A DNA stretch of 33,668 bases from Dehalococcoidia bacterium. Its GTDB lineage: Bacteria > Chloroflexota > Dehalococcoidia > SZUA-161. Where the stretch lies: positions 1-33,668 of the forward strand of contig JACUUS010000004.1 of NCBI GenBank assembly GCA_014859215.1. The letters are read 5' to 3'. The notes beneath the pieces are model-generated. The model saw only the letters and a program-made list of their open reading frames with translations. It searched no databases and had not been told where the DNA came from. Position numbers and translations under genes: made by a program. Positions 6,967 to 16,006 of this stretch are shown here, piece after piece (within the stretch, counting starts at the first letter, position 1; each line of letters begins with the position of its first letter).

Positions 6967-7989
6967 TTGGCTGGAATAATCGGCTACGGGGTATATGTAC
7001 CGAAGTTCAGGCTTGAGCAAAAAGACGCTGCGATGCCGTGGGGAAGCTGGGCGAGCGGTGAAAAGGCGGTTTGCGGGGCGGACGAAGATGTCATAACCAT
7101 GGCCGCCGAGGCTGCGCAGAATGCTGTGAAACATGCAGGAATCGACCCTGCCCGGATCGGTGCCATCCACATCGGTACGGCGTCTTCACCCTATATCGAG
7201 CAGTATATCGCGCCCATACTGGCTGAGACCCTTGGGCTCGGGCCCGCGACCACCATGATTGACTACTCGGGCTCCGTCAATTCCCTGTCAAACGCGGTTC
7301 TCGGTTGCCTCGACGCGATTGCCGCCAAACGGATTGACTGCGGCATTGTTATCGGTGCTGAAGACCGCGCCACAGCACCGGGCACGGAGGGCGATGCGGC
7401 TTTCGGCGCGGGCGCGGTCGCTCTCGTGATCGGCAAGGCCGGCACTATAGCCGACTTTGAAGGCGTTCAGACCTATTCCACGCTGTTTCTCGACAGATGG
7501 CGGGCAGTCAAAGATTCCTGGGTCTCCAACATGAATGATTATCGGTTTGATCGGGAATTTGGCTACCAGAAGCACATTTTCGAAGCCTGCAAAAGCCTGC
7601 TTGCCGAACTGGGGAAGAATGCGGGTGATTACACCCATGTGATTTTCCAGCAGCCTGACGACCGAATAGCGGCCCTACCTGCGAAAGACCTCGGCATTGG
7701 GAAGGGACAGCTTGCGCCCGCTACAGCTTCCATCATAGGGGACCTCGGCTCATGCTCCGCCTTTGTCGGCCTGGCCGGCGTTCTGGACAGGGCCCAGCCG
7801 GGCGAGTCGATTCTCCTGGCTTCCTATGGCGCGGGCGCAAGCAATGCGATGAGCATCAAGGTGACAAATGAAATCACCGCCAAGGCAAATCGAATTGTTC
7901 CTCTGGTAAGGTACATGACGCGGAAGAGGCCCATTACATATACATCTTACCTGAGACTCAAAGAACAGGTCCGGCGGGCTCCTTATTAG
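6967..7989 (+). CDS. HMG-CoA synthase-like protein without the catalytic triad
   Basis: From TTG 6967 the protein (340 residues) begins MAGIIGYGVYVPKFR, the normal start of this branch of the thiolase superfamily. It lacks the fused DUF35 domain found in the 1432 protein. The Cys position appears to be Y100 (region IDYSGSVNSL), the Glu loop reads GTASSPY and the His region reads FQQPDD, so the three HMG-CoA synthase catalytic residues are missing. Structural glycines (GDLGSCSAF, ASYGAGASNAM) are kept, so this looks like a functional fold with another job rather than decay. It may be a non-catalytic or differently catalytic partner of the neighbouring thiolase and DUF35 proteins. Confidence 0.85.
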   Translation: MAGIIGYGVYVPKFRLEQKDAAMPWGSWASGEKAVCGADEDVITMAAEAAQNAVKHAGIDPARIGAIHIGTASSPYIEQYIAPILAETLGLGPATTMIDYSGSVNSLSNAVLGCLDAIAAKRIDCGIVIGAEDRATAPGTEGDAAFGAGAVALVIGKAGTIADFEGVQTYSTLFLDRWRAVKDSWVSNMNDYRFDREFGYQKHIFEACKSLLAELGKNAGDYTHVIFQQPDDRIAALPAKDLGIGKGQLAPATASIIGDLGSCSAFVGLAGVLDRAQPGESILLASYGAGASNAMSIKVTNEITAKANRIVPLVRYMTRKRPITYTSYLRLKEQVRRAPY

Positions 7990-8036
7990 CAGGCTCACCT
8001 AGCGGCAGCCCGGTCCAGCAAGGAAAGGGGGCAGTT

Positions 8037-10016
8037 ATGGGGTCCAATAGAGGAAGAATACTGGACATAGACCTTGCCAAAAGAAGTTCAAAGACAACTC
8101 ACATCAAGGATGATCTGCTTAGAAAATTCGTGGGTGGGAGCGGGCTGGCGGCGAGGCTCTTTCTTGACCGGGTCCCGCCGAACGCTGATCCGCTTTCCGG
8201 CAAGAACATATTGTTCTTGATGGCTGGACCGCTGTCAGGTACCAGGTTCCCCACATCATCCCGCCTCGTTGCAGCATTCAAATCGCCGCTTACAGGCATA
8301 TGGGGACAGGGTTCTTGCGGAGGGGATTCGGCTGCACAGTTAAAAGCGGCCGGCTATGACGGCGTGGCGATCAGCGGCTCTTCGAAGAAACCTGTCTACA
8401 TACTGGTTGAAGACGACAGGGTCGAAATCAAGGACGCCTCGGACATCTGGGGCAAGGATACCTACGAGACCACCCAGATTCTCAAGAAGAGGCACGGAGC
8501 GAAGGCGGACATCCTGGAAATCGGGCCGGCCGGCGAAAACCTGGTCAAGTTCGCGTCCATCATGAACGGCGAATGGGGTTCTATCAGCCGCTGCGGAGGA
8601 GGAGCGGTGATGGGATCCAAGAAATTAAAAGCCTTAGTCCTGCGCGGGACGGGCAAAGTTGAACCTGCCTTGCCCGAAGAGTTCGAAAAAGTGCGCAAGG
8701 CTGTTCTTGAAAAGATCAAGCAGAGCGTCGTAACCCAGGCGCTGACTGCCGCAGGCACAGCCATGGGCGTGGAGGTAAACGCAATTACAGGTGTCCTGCC
8801 GGTGAAGAATTACACGGTGGGCGATGGCAGTTACCTGGCCCCCAAGCTCAGCGGCAACACAATTAGCGCGCAGTATCTCACCAGGCCGCATGCCTGTTTT
8901 ACCTGCCCGATTGCCTGCAAGCGGACCGTCAAGGTCGCCGAGGGTCCATACAGGGTGGGGGAAGGCCCGGGTCCCCAGTATGAGACTGTCTGCGCCTTCG
9001 GGTCCCTGATGCTTATCGATCACCTTGCCGCGGTCATAAGGTTAGGTGAGATGGCGAACCGTTACGGTATGGATACTATAAGCTGCGGCGCCACCATCGC
9101 CTTTGCCATGGAATGCTTCGAGAAGGGTCTTATCACGACCAGGGATTTAAGAGGAGACCACCTCAGATGGGGAAATCCGGAGGATGTTCTCGCCATCATG
9201 GCGAAGATTGCATACAGGCAGGGCTTCGGCGACATACTGGCTGAAGGCAGCCGTTCCGCTGCGAGAAGAATCGGCAATGGGGCCGAGCGGTTCACCGTCG
9301 AGGTAAAGGGTCTCGAGTTTGCCCTGTACGACGTCAGGGGTTCGCATGGGCACGGCCTTGGCTTTGTCATGTCCAATCGCGGAGCGTGTCACGTCGCGTC
9401 GGAGATCGGCAAGATCGAATCAAGCTGGACTGTCTGGCCTGAAATCGGTGTAACCGGGGGGTATGATCCCAAGGCCGATGCGGGCAAAGGCGAGCTAAAC
9501 GTCATATGTGAAAACGTGGCCATGCTCTCCAACGCAACAACGATGTGCCAGTTCGCCCTGATGTCCATGGCGATCACGGAACTGGCCGAGGCGCTCAAGG
9601 CGGCCACCGGCTTCGATTACACCCTAGATGAGATCATGCAGTGCGGCGCGCGCATCTGGATGCTCCAGAGAGGTCTGAACAACCTTATGGGCATCACTTC
9701 CGCCGACGACCGGATGCCTGAGCGCATTCTAACTCCCCACACAGAGGGCGGCGCCGCGGGGTCCGTACCAGATATCAAGCTGATGCTGAAAGACTATTAC
9801 AGATACAGGGGACTGAGACCTGACGGGCGTCCTTCCCAGGCCAGGCTGCGCAGTCTCGGGCTCTCGCCCCTTGCTGCAAAACTCCAGTCATGTAACCTGG
9901 CCGCGGGAGTGCAGACACCGCCCGGCATACAGTGTGATCCCTATCCGGATAGGGTTCCCCCTCAGAAGCCGGTCAAGAAATCAGAGAATCACAAGAAAAG
10001 ACCTGCACCATACTAA
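8037..10016 (+). CDS. Aldehyde:ferredoxin oxidoreductase family protein
   Basis: A tungsten- or molybdenum-bis-pterin enzyme expected to oxidise aldehydes to acids with ferredoxin, or the reverse at low potential. At 659 residues it is near the family length of about 600-650. The [4Fe-4S] ligands are clear: C287, C290, C294 (CFTCPIAC) and C504 (TTMCQF), closely matching the Pyrococcus furiosus AOR set. The N-terminal part (GRILDIDLAKRS, GGSGLAARLF, GPLSGT) is typical. The enzyme is oxygen-sensitive in all studied cases, which points to an anaerobe. In this setting it could oxidise aldehydes released by retro-aldol cleavage. The exact substrate and metal are not known from sequence. The last 45 residues or so are lysine- and proline-rich. 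Confidence 0.93.
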   Translation: MGSNRGRILDIDLAKRSSKTTHIKDDLLRKFVGGSGLAARLFLDRVPPNADPLSGKNILFLMAGPLSGTRFPTSSRLVAAFKSPLTGIWGQGSCGGDSAAQLKAAGYDGVAISGSSKKPVYILVEDDRVEIKDASDIWGKDTYETTQILKKRHGAKADILEIGPAGENLVKFASIMNGEWGSISRCGGGAVMGSKKLKALVLRGTGKVEPALPEEFEKVRKAVLEKIKQSVVTQALTAAGTAMGVEVNAITGVLPVKNYTVGDGSYLAPKLSGNTISAQYLTRPHACFTCPIACKRTVKVAEGPYRVGEGPGPQYETVCAFGSLMLIDHLAAVIRLGEMANRYGMDTISCGATIAFAMECFEKGLITTRDLRGDHLRWGNPEDVLAIMAKIAYRQGFGDILAEGSRSAARRIGNGAERFTVEVKGLEFALYDVRGSHGHGLGFVMSNRGACHVASEIGKIESSWTVWPEIGVTGGYDPKADAGKGELNVICENVAMLSNATTMCQFALMSMAITELAEALKAATGFDYTLDEIMQCGARIWMLQRGLNNLMGITSADDRMPERILTPHTEGGAAGSVPDIKLMLKDYYRYRGLRPDGRPSQARLRSLGLSPLAAKLQSCNLAAGVQTPPGIQCDPYPDRVPPQKPVKKSENHKKRPAPY

Positions 10017-10093
10017 GCTCAGTCAATAGACTTTATGCTTCTCTGAAACCTTTACTCTGCTGAAATGCGAAAGGCCTTGGGGAAGGAGACTGC

Positions 10094-11839
10094 GTGAGCA
10101 AGGATGAACGTTACGACGTCGTGGTCATAGGCGGCGGACCGAACGGAATGACCACGGCTGCGTACCTGGCCAAGTCCAGGCTGAATGTATGTGTGCTCGA
10201 GGAACGGGTTGAGTGCGGGGGAGCTTGCGAGACCGTCGAACCCATACCTGGCGTCCGTATCTACCCGCACGCCATGCTCATGTACGCGGCTCCGGCTCCC
10301 GGCTTCCAACAGCTTGAGCTCCACAAGTATGGCTTTCGAATGATCTGGAATCCCATCGATATGATGGCGTCACTGGCTGCCGGAAGCACGACAACTCAGG
10401 GAGTGGTACCTATAACGCAAAAGGACATGATGGGATTCGCTAAGCTCGGCGGCCTGCTCGGTCAGCCTCCGTTCACGCGGGATCTTATGCGGGCAACTTT
10501 CTGGTGCCCCCCGCACCCGCCTGAAGTCGAGGTTACAGACGACAATGTCCCCTACATGCAGGTATATAAGCAGTACCAACCCGATGTCGTTACCCCGGAA
10601 CTCCGCGAGTGGACCATGTTCGATCTCATGGATGAGTACCTGGAGAGCGAGCCATTCAAGGTCACCATGGCATTCGCAGCCTGGGCTTCAGGAGCAGCCG
10701 GCCACTGGGAAGGCGTGGCTATTCCGGCTCTTCTATGCGTGCAACTTCTCATACTTCCGAACACCGGCAAGCTGAGCATTCCTCGCGGCGGGCTGCATGG
10801 CTACTTCCATGCCATACACCGATGCGCTGTCGCCAATGGCGCCACAGTCCGCACTTCATGTCCCGTCGAGGAAATAATCGTCAATGACGGCCGAGCCGTC
10901 GGTGTTCGTCTTCGCGAAACCTCAGCCCTCGGCGGAAGGAAGATCTGGGCAGATAAAGCGGTGATAGCGGCGGTCGACTACCGCCAGACTTTCTTCGATA
11001 TGGTCGGGAAGCAGCACCTCGATCCGGGGTTCCTGCAGAAAGTCAAGGATATCAGCCTGAAGAACGGCACCCTGTATGTATCTACACTGCATACAAAAAG
11101 GCCGCTCCAATGGAAACCAAGATTCAAAGCGATGGTCGACTCCGGAACAGGCGTGTCCGGCCCCTTCAGTGTTCCCTCCGGCGGGGTCTATCCGTCAGAT
11201 TCGCGCGAGCTCTACTACGAAAACGTTGCCGACTGCGACGCACGCAAGACCAACCCGACACTGCCTCCCGAGAAGCTGATGTGGTTCCTTACTCCATCAC
11301 AGGCTTTCAATCCCTCCGACTGCCAGAGTAAGTACGCGAACGGCCATATCTCAGCAGCTTTCGAAGTCAACGTGCCGGTCCCCGAGTACCACGTACAAGG
11401 GCCCGACGCTATGTGCAGGTCGAAGCCGGAAATCGACGCCTATATGAGGAAAGCATTTGGCCAGGCCTTCGACGGCACTGATGACGACAACATCATCCAC
11501 CACTGGTCGGCGACCGGCTACGAGGTGGAGTTCCGTAATTCAGGGCTCATAGGAGGCACCTGGTGTGGTTCGCGCCATTGCAGCGACCAATCCTGGACGC
11601 AGCGCCCTATTCCTGAACTTGCCCGCTACCGCACTCCGATAGACGGACTTTATACCTGCCATCAGACTACCGGGCATCCTGGTGGGCTGTGCCTCATGGC
11701 GATTCCCTATAACCTTATGCACATTCTGATCGAGGACAGGATCGCCGAACCAGGCAACTGGTGGTACCCCTCTCCCTGGTACATACCCCAGCAAGGCAAG
11801 ACATCCGCCGTACCTTACGGGGCCGGTGGGGGCAAGTGA
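10094..11839 (+). CDS. Phytoene-desaturase-like FAD oxidoreductase, paralog 1
   Basis: A CrtI/COG1233-type flavoprotein of 581 residues. The N-terminal dinucleotide-binding motif GGGPNG (residues 13-18) leads to E36, which should bind the FAD ribose. The C-terminal FAD-contact region (YRTPIDGLYTCHQ) is present. There is no signal peptide or membrane segment, so it is probably soluble or peripheral. The GTG start follows GGAAGGAG. It overlaps the next paralog by one base (TGATG), so the two are translationally coupled. Relatives desaturate, saturate or isomerise C-C double bonds of isoprenoids, but substrates cannot be assigned by homology at this distance. Confidence 0.85.
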   Translation: MSKDERYDVVVIGGGPNGMTTAAYLAKSRLNVCVLEERVECGGACETVEPIPGVRIYPHAMLMYAAPAPGFQQLELHKYGFRMIWNPIDMMASLAAGSTTTQGVVPITQKDMMGFAKLGGLLGQPPFTRDLMRATFWCPPHPPEVEVTDDNVPYMQVYKQYQPDVVTPELREWTMFDLMDEYLESEPFKVTMAFAAWASGAAGHWEGVAIPALLCVQLLILPNTGKLSIPRGGLHGYFHAIHRCAVANGATVRTSCPVEEIIVNDGRAVGVRLRETSALGGRKIWADKAVIAAVDYRQTFFDMVGKQHLDPGFLQKVKDISLKNGTLYVSTLHTKRPLQWKPRFKAMVDSGTGVSGPFSVPSGGVYPSDSRELYYENVADCDARKTNPTLPPEKLMWFLTPSQAFNPSDCQSKYANGHISAAFEVNVPVPEYHVQGPDAMCRSKPEIDAYMRKAFGQAFDGTDDDNIIHHWSATGYEVEFRNSGLIGGTWCGSRHCSDQSWTQRPIPELARYRTPIDGLYTCHQTTGHPGGLCLMAIPYNLMHILIEDRIAEPGNWWYPSPWYIPQQGKTSAVPYGAGGGK

Positions 11840-13485
11840 TGACTATGCAAGACTACTTCGGGCACATGTTCGAGGAGTTCCCCGAGGAGAGTACCTGGGA
11901 CGCCGTCATTATTGGGGGCGGTCCAAACGGCCTGATAGCAGCGGCTTACCTTGCCAGAGCCGGGTTAAAGGTGGCCCTGGCGGAGGCCCGATACGAGATC
12001 GGAGGCGGACTCGCCACTGAAGAGATACTCTATCCCTGTTACTCTACGAACCCCCACGTCATTTATCACATGATGGTCGACTACATGCCCGTCCTCAAGG
12101 ACTTCAACCTGGACGGCCCATCCCTGGTCTGGATCAAGCCTAACGCTCAGACGGGCATCGTATTCGAGGACGGGAAGTCTCTGCTTCTCGCCCGCATGAT
12201 CGAGGACACCAAGGATTCGATGAGCAAGTTCTCTTTCAAGGATGCCGTGCGGTTTGGCAAGCTTATGAGAAGCTGGCGTCGGATTGTTGATGAGATCCTT
12301 GCGCCGGCGACCTACGTACCAGTCATGACCCCTCTGGAAATGACGATGGCCTTGCAGAAGACCAGAGTCGGGACTGAAATGCTGGAACTCATCGAGCAAA
12401 GCCCCCTTGAAATAATTACGGCAAACTTTGAAAGTGACCATATCAGGACTCTTCTCCTTTACACGAGTTGCATGTGGGGCCTCGATCCACGAGAGACAGG
12501 CATCGGCATGTTCGTTGCCCTGATGCTCTGTCGCGGGATGAACAAGTGCTATTGCTACGGCGGTTCACACAAGTTCGCGGGCGCACTGGCGCGAGAGATA
12601 TACAGGGCCGGCGGGTTGATACTCGAACACGCCCCCGTGACCAGAATTGTCTTTGAGGGCGGCCGCGCCGCCGGTGTCGAGCTCGCTGAGGGTCGCACTT
12701 TGCACAGTAAGGCTGTCTTGTCGACCCTCGACCCGCAAACTACCTTCTTCGACCTCCTGGGTGCTGACAACCTGCCGGCCGATCTTAAAGACTACGTGGC
12801 AAACTGGAAATCCGACAAATGGAGCTACTACACGCTGCATGTAGCCACACATGAACCACCCCGGTACAAGTGCGATGACCCCTGGATTAGCGATGCCTTC
12901 ATGACCATTTTCGGCCTGGAGGGTACCGGTCAACTGCTTGCACACTGGGACAGGGTCATGGCGGGAGACATCGGCGACATTTTCGGCGGTCACGCAACCT
13001 GCCAGACCATATTCGACCCCATGTTATCCGACAAGGCAGGCAAGCATGTTTCCTTTTTCCAGATGCACGCACCTTACGATATCACGGGAGGCTGGGACCA
13101 GAGAGGGAAAGAGCTGGAAGAGGCGATACTGGCGAAGTGGCAGGAAGCTGCCCCCAATATGACCAGGGAAACCAGGATTATGACCACCTTCGAGACGCCG
13201 CGCGATATCCAGATAAGATTCCCGAATATGCGCCGTGGCGGGATAAAGCACGGCGACTACCGGCCCATCCAGCTCGGCTCATTCCGTCCAAACCAGGACT
13301 GCTCCGGTACGAACACGCCGATACAGGGTCTCTATGTGTGCGGAGCCTCCACTTATCCAGGGGGAATGGTCCTTGGAGGTCCTGGTTATCTTGGAGCCAA
13401 TAAGGTGGCTGAAGATTTGGGAGTCCAGAAATGGTGGAAGCCGACACCCGAGATGCAGCGTTACCTGAAGACATACATCGAATAA
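11839..13485 (+). CDS. Phytoene-desaturase-like FAD oxidoreductase, paralog 2
   Basis: Translation most likely begins at ATG 11839, which overlaps the previous stop codon by one base, giving 548 residues. ATG 11845 is an alternative. An in-frame upstream ATG at 11761 lies inside the previous gene and is not needed. The FAD motif GGGPNG is at residues 26-31, followed by the GGGLATEE segment. The C-terminus (RPNQDCS, GPGY, AEDLG-KWW) is strikingly like that of the 20403 protein, so these two are the closest pair among the five paralogs. It sits between paralog 1 and the family III CoA-transferases. A role in C=C chemistry on a hydrophobic substrate is inferred from the family only. Confidence 0.85.
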   Translation: MTMQDYFGHMFEEFPEESTWDAVIIGGGPNGLIAAAYLARAGLKVALAEARYEIGGGLATEEILYPCYSTNPHVIYHMMVDYMPVLKDFNLDGPSLVWIKPNAQTGIVFEDGKSLLLARMIEDTKDSMSKFSFKDAVRFGKLMRSWRRIVDEILAPATYVPVMTPLEMTMALQKTRVGTEMLELIEQSPLEIITANFESDHIRTLLLYTSCMWGLDPRETGIGMFVALMLCRGMNKCYCYGGSHKFAGALAREIYRAGGLILEHAPVTRIVFEGGRAAGVELAEGRTLHSKAVLSTLDPQTTFFDLLGADNLPADLKDYVANWKSDKWSYYTLHVATHEPPRYKCDDPWISDAFMTIFGLEGTGQLLAHWDRVMAGDIGDIFGGHATCQTIFDPMLSDKAGKHVSFFQMHAPYDITGGWDQRGKELEEAILAKWQEAAPNMTRETRIMTTFETPRDIQIRFPNMRRGGIKHGDYRPIQLGSFRPNQDCSGTNTPIQGLYVCGASTYPGGMVLGGPGYLGANKVAEDLGVQKWWKPTPEMQRYLKTYIE

Positions 13486-13516
13486 TCCAAACCCGCTGGC
13501 AAGCTGGGGGTGAATA

Positions 13517-14734
13517 GTGGCTAAGAATAGAGACGGCGCGCTGGGAGTCTACCGGGTCCTTGACCTGACAGACAGCAATGGAGCTTATTGCGCAAGGTTG
13601 CTGGGAGACCTCGGCGCAGATGTAATCAAGGTCGAGCCGCCAACTGGAGACCCCGGCCGCTCGCTGCCGCCATTTGCCGGAGACGTGCCTCACTCAGAGA
13701 AGAGTCTGTATTTCCTTCATCGCAACGCCAATAAACGCGGAGTTACCCTGAACCTTACGACGAGCGACGGAAGGCGCATACTCAAGCAGCTGATCGGCAC
13801 ATCAGATGTCCTGATTGAGAACTTCCCCCCTGATTACCTCAAAAGCCTGGACCTCGATTATCCGAAGCTTCATCGGCTAAACGCCCGGCTTATTGTTGCC
13901 AGCATAACAGAGTTCGGTCACGCCGGTCCGTACAAAGACCGAAAGGGCTCCAACCTGGTCAACTTTGCCATGAGCGGCGTCATGATTACAAGCGGTTTTC
14001 CGGGCAAAGCACCCTGTCTCTGCCCGGGATCGCCCGCCTATGACGCCGCCGCGCTGCATGCCGCCATAGCGATAGTGACAGCGCTCTTGACTCGCGGGTC
14101 AAGCGGAAAGGGCCAGTACATCGATACCTCGGTCCACGAAACATCACGCCTCGGCCTGTACCCGTGGATAATCCCCAATTACTCGTACGCACTTAATCCC
14201 GACGGGCCCCCACCCAGCCCCGAATCAAGGATGGGAGCAGCCATTTACCCTGTATACCCCTGCAAGGACGGTCTCATTCGGGTTATCGCGCTCACCCCTC
14301 GCCAGTGGGATGCCCTTGTCCGTGTGCTGGGCAGTCCCGAAGTCTTGCTCATAGACGAATGGCGGAGCTTCATGTACAGGATCGGAAATTCGGCAGACCT
14401 CTATGCGCTCGTGACTGAGTATACCGAGAAGTACACAATGCTGGAACTCTTCGAAGCAGGGAAAAGAGAGGGAGTGCCGATCGCGCCCATTTTCAGCATC
14501 GAGAATTTCATCGAGAGTCCTCACACCAGAGCAAGAAAGTCCTTCGTCGAGGTTAATCATCCCGTGGCCGGTCGCGCTCCTTATCCGGTTCCACCCTACA
14601 AGTGGTCCGTGACTCCCGCCTATCTACGCCGCCCCGCTCCGTGCCTTGGCCAGCATAATGAGGAAGTCTATTGCAGCGAACTGGGCCTGTCGCTAGCCGA
14701 GCTGACCGCCCTCAGAGGCGCAGGAGCACTGTGA
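13517..14734 (+). CDS. Family III CoA-transferase (CaiB/BaiF), first of a tandem pair
   Basis: Moves CoA from a donor thioester to a free acid without ATP. It is 405 residues with the family N-terminus (YRVLDLTDSNGAYCARLLGDLGADVIKVE, residues about 13-41) and the GKGQYIDTS motif with D203. Whether D203 or a nearby acidic residue is the nucleophile needs a structural alignment. A GTG start follows GGGGGTGA. Only 10 bases separate it from a second family III gene. This tandem arrangement is that of BbsEF, the heteromeric succinyl-CoA:benzylsuccinate CoA-transferase of anaerobic toluene degradation, so the two may form one enzyme. Confidence 0.9.
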   Translation: MAKNRDGALGVYRVLDLTDSNGAYCARLLGDLGADVIKVEPPTGDPGRSLPPFAGDVPHSEKSLYFLHRNANKRGVTLNLTTSDGRRILKQLIGTSDVLIENFPPDYLKSLDLDYPKLHRLNARLIVASITEFGHAGPYKDRKGSNLVNFAMSGVMITSGFPGKAPCLCPGSPAYDAAALHAAIAIVTALLTRGSSGKGQYIDTSVHETSRLGLYPWIIPNYSYALNPDGPPPSPESRMGAAIYPVYPCKDGLIRVIALTPRQWDALVRVLGSPEVLLIDEWRSFMYRIGNSADLYALVTEYTEKYTMLELFEAGKREGVPIAPIFSIENFIESPHTRARKSFVEVNHPVAGRAPYPVPPYKWSVTPAYLRRPAPCLGQHNEEVYCSELGLSLAELTALRGAGAL

Positions 14735-14744
14735 AGGAGGACAT

Positions 14745-15980
14745 ATGCGACCTCTAGACGACGTCAGGGTACTCAGTTTCGGAACAGGCGGAGTCGTGCC
14801 CGATGCGTGCAAAATCCTCGGAGAACTTGGAGCCGATGTCATCAAGATAGAATCCAAGGATAACCTCGATTTCATGCGAACTATCGGCCCCGATATCAAC
14901 AACATAGCCGGGTTTAATGAAGCGAACCGCAGTAAGAGGAGCTTCGGAGTCAACCTGAAGAGCGAGCGAGGCCGGGAGATCATACGACGCCTGCTGAAAA
15001 AAGCCGATATTCTGGCTGAGAATTTCCGCGGCGGTGTAATGCAAAGCCTGGGGTTCGATTACAGGAGTGTGCGCAAGCTAAACAAGTCAATAATCTACAT
15101 CAGCAGTCAGGGTTTCGGGGGCGGAGGCCCTTACAGCGATTTCCAGGCTTACGGTCCTATGCTCTCCTCAGCTTCCGGAATGCTGTCTATCTGGTCACAG
15201 CCGGATGATCCCTATCCTGTAGGGTCGAACTCTCCCCTGCCGGACCACATGGCAAGCAAACACGTGGTCATAGCGGTCCTGGCAGCTCTCGACTACCGCC
15301 GAAGGACAGGGAAGGGACAGTTCATTGATATGGCCCAGACCGAGGTGGCGGTCAATCTCATCGGGGAGCATTACCTGGACTATACGTATAATGGGCGCGT
15401 AGCCAGGCCGTCGGGAAACCGCAGTACCCACGCAGCCCCGCATGGATGTTATCCATGCCACGGCCCCGATGAATGGTGTGCAATTACGGTCCACACAGAT
15501 CAGGAGTGGGAGGATTTCCGTGAAGCCCTGGGTGATCCGGCCTGGGCAAGAGACTCGAAATTCATCGACATATTATCCCGTCTCAAGAACGTCGATGAAC
15601 TGGATGAGCACGTGAAGCAATGGACAGTTCAGCGAAATGCACATGAAATTATGGAGACAATGCAAAAGGCCGGCATCGCCGCCGGCGTAGTGCAGCGCGC
15701 CCCGGATTGCATTGCCGATCCTCAACTCACCTGGCAGGGCGCAGTAATTGAACTGGACCACCCTGTCGCCGGGAAGAGACTCTACCCGAATGTTCCCTTC
15801 AAGCTTTCGGCGTATCCCTCGTTATGGAGCACAAGGGCTCCTCTTCTCGGCGAACATACAGATGAAATTTGCCGCGATATCCTGGGGATGACCGATAAGG
15901 AAATAGCGGGCCTCCTGGCCGCGGAGATTCTTCATAACCCATCCAATACCTCCGGAACCGGCAAGAGCATGTTCGGCTAA
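14745..15980 (+). CDS. Family III CoA-transferase (CaiB/BaiF), second of a tandem pair
   Basis: A 411-residue protein with the same architecture as its neighbour: an N-terminal Rossmann part (VRVLSFGTGGVVPDACKILG) with GADVIKIES, and GKGQFIDMA with D195. It is clearly diverged from the 13517 protein, so the pair is not a recent duplication. GAAGGAGG precedes the ATG. It is likely to form a heteromer with the 13517 product. An acid produced by the AOR-family enzyme or the alcohol dehydrogenase, or an acid taken up from outside, would be a logical acceptor. Confidence 0.9.
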   Translation: MRPLDDVRVLSFGTGGVVPDACKILGELGADVIKIESKDNLDFMRTIGPDINNIAGFNEANRSKRSFGVNLKSERGREIIRRLLKKADILAENFRGGVMQSLGFDYRSVRKLNKSIIYISSQGFGGGGPYSDFQAYGPMLSSASGMLSIWSQPDDPYPVGSNSPLPDHMASKHVVIAVLAALDYRRRTGKGQFIDMAQTEVAVNLIGEHYLDYTYNGRVARPSGNRSTHAAPHGCYPCHGPDEWCAITVHTDQEWEDFREALGDPAWARDSKFIDILSRLKNVDELDEHVKQWTVQRNAHEIMETMQKAGIAAGVVQRAPDCIADPQLTWQGAVIELDHPVAGKRLYPNVPFKLSAYPSLWSTRAPLLGEHTDEICRDILGMTDKEIAGLLAAEILHNPSNTSGTGKSMFG

Positions 15981-16006
15981 ACAGAGTATTCCTGAGGAGG
16001 TCTTAA

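Noticed and set aside
1432..7989. Mevalonate pathway genes (thiolase plus HMG-CoA synthase)
   Set aside because: The HMG-CoA-synthase-like proteins lack the catalytic Glu, Cys and His, and no HMG-CoA reductase or mevalonate kinase is present.
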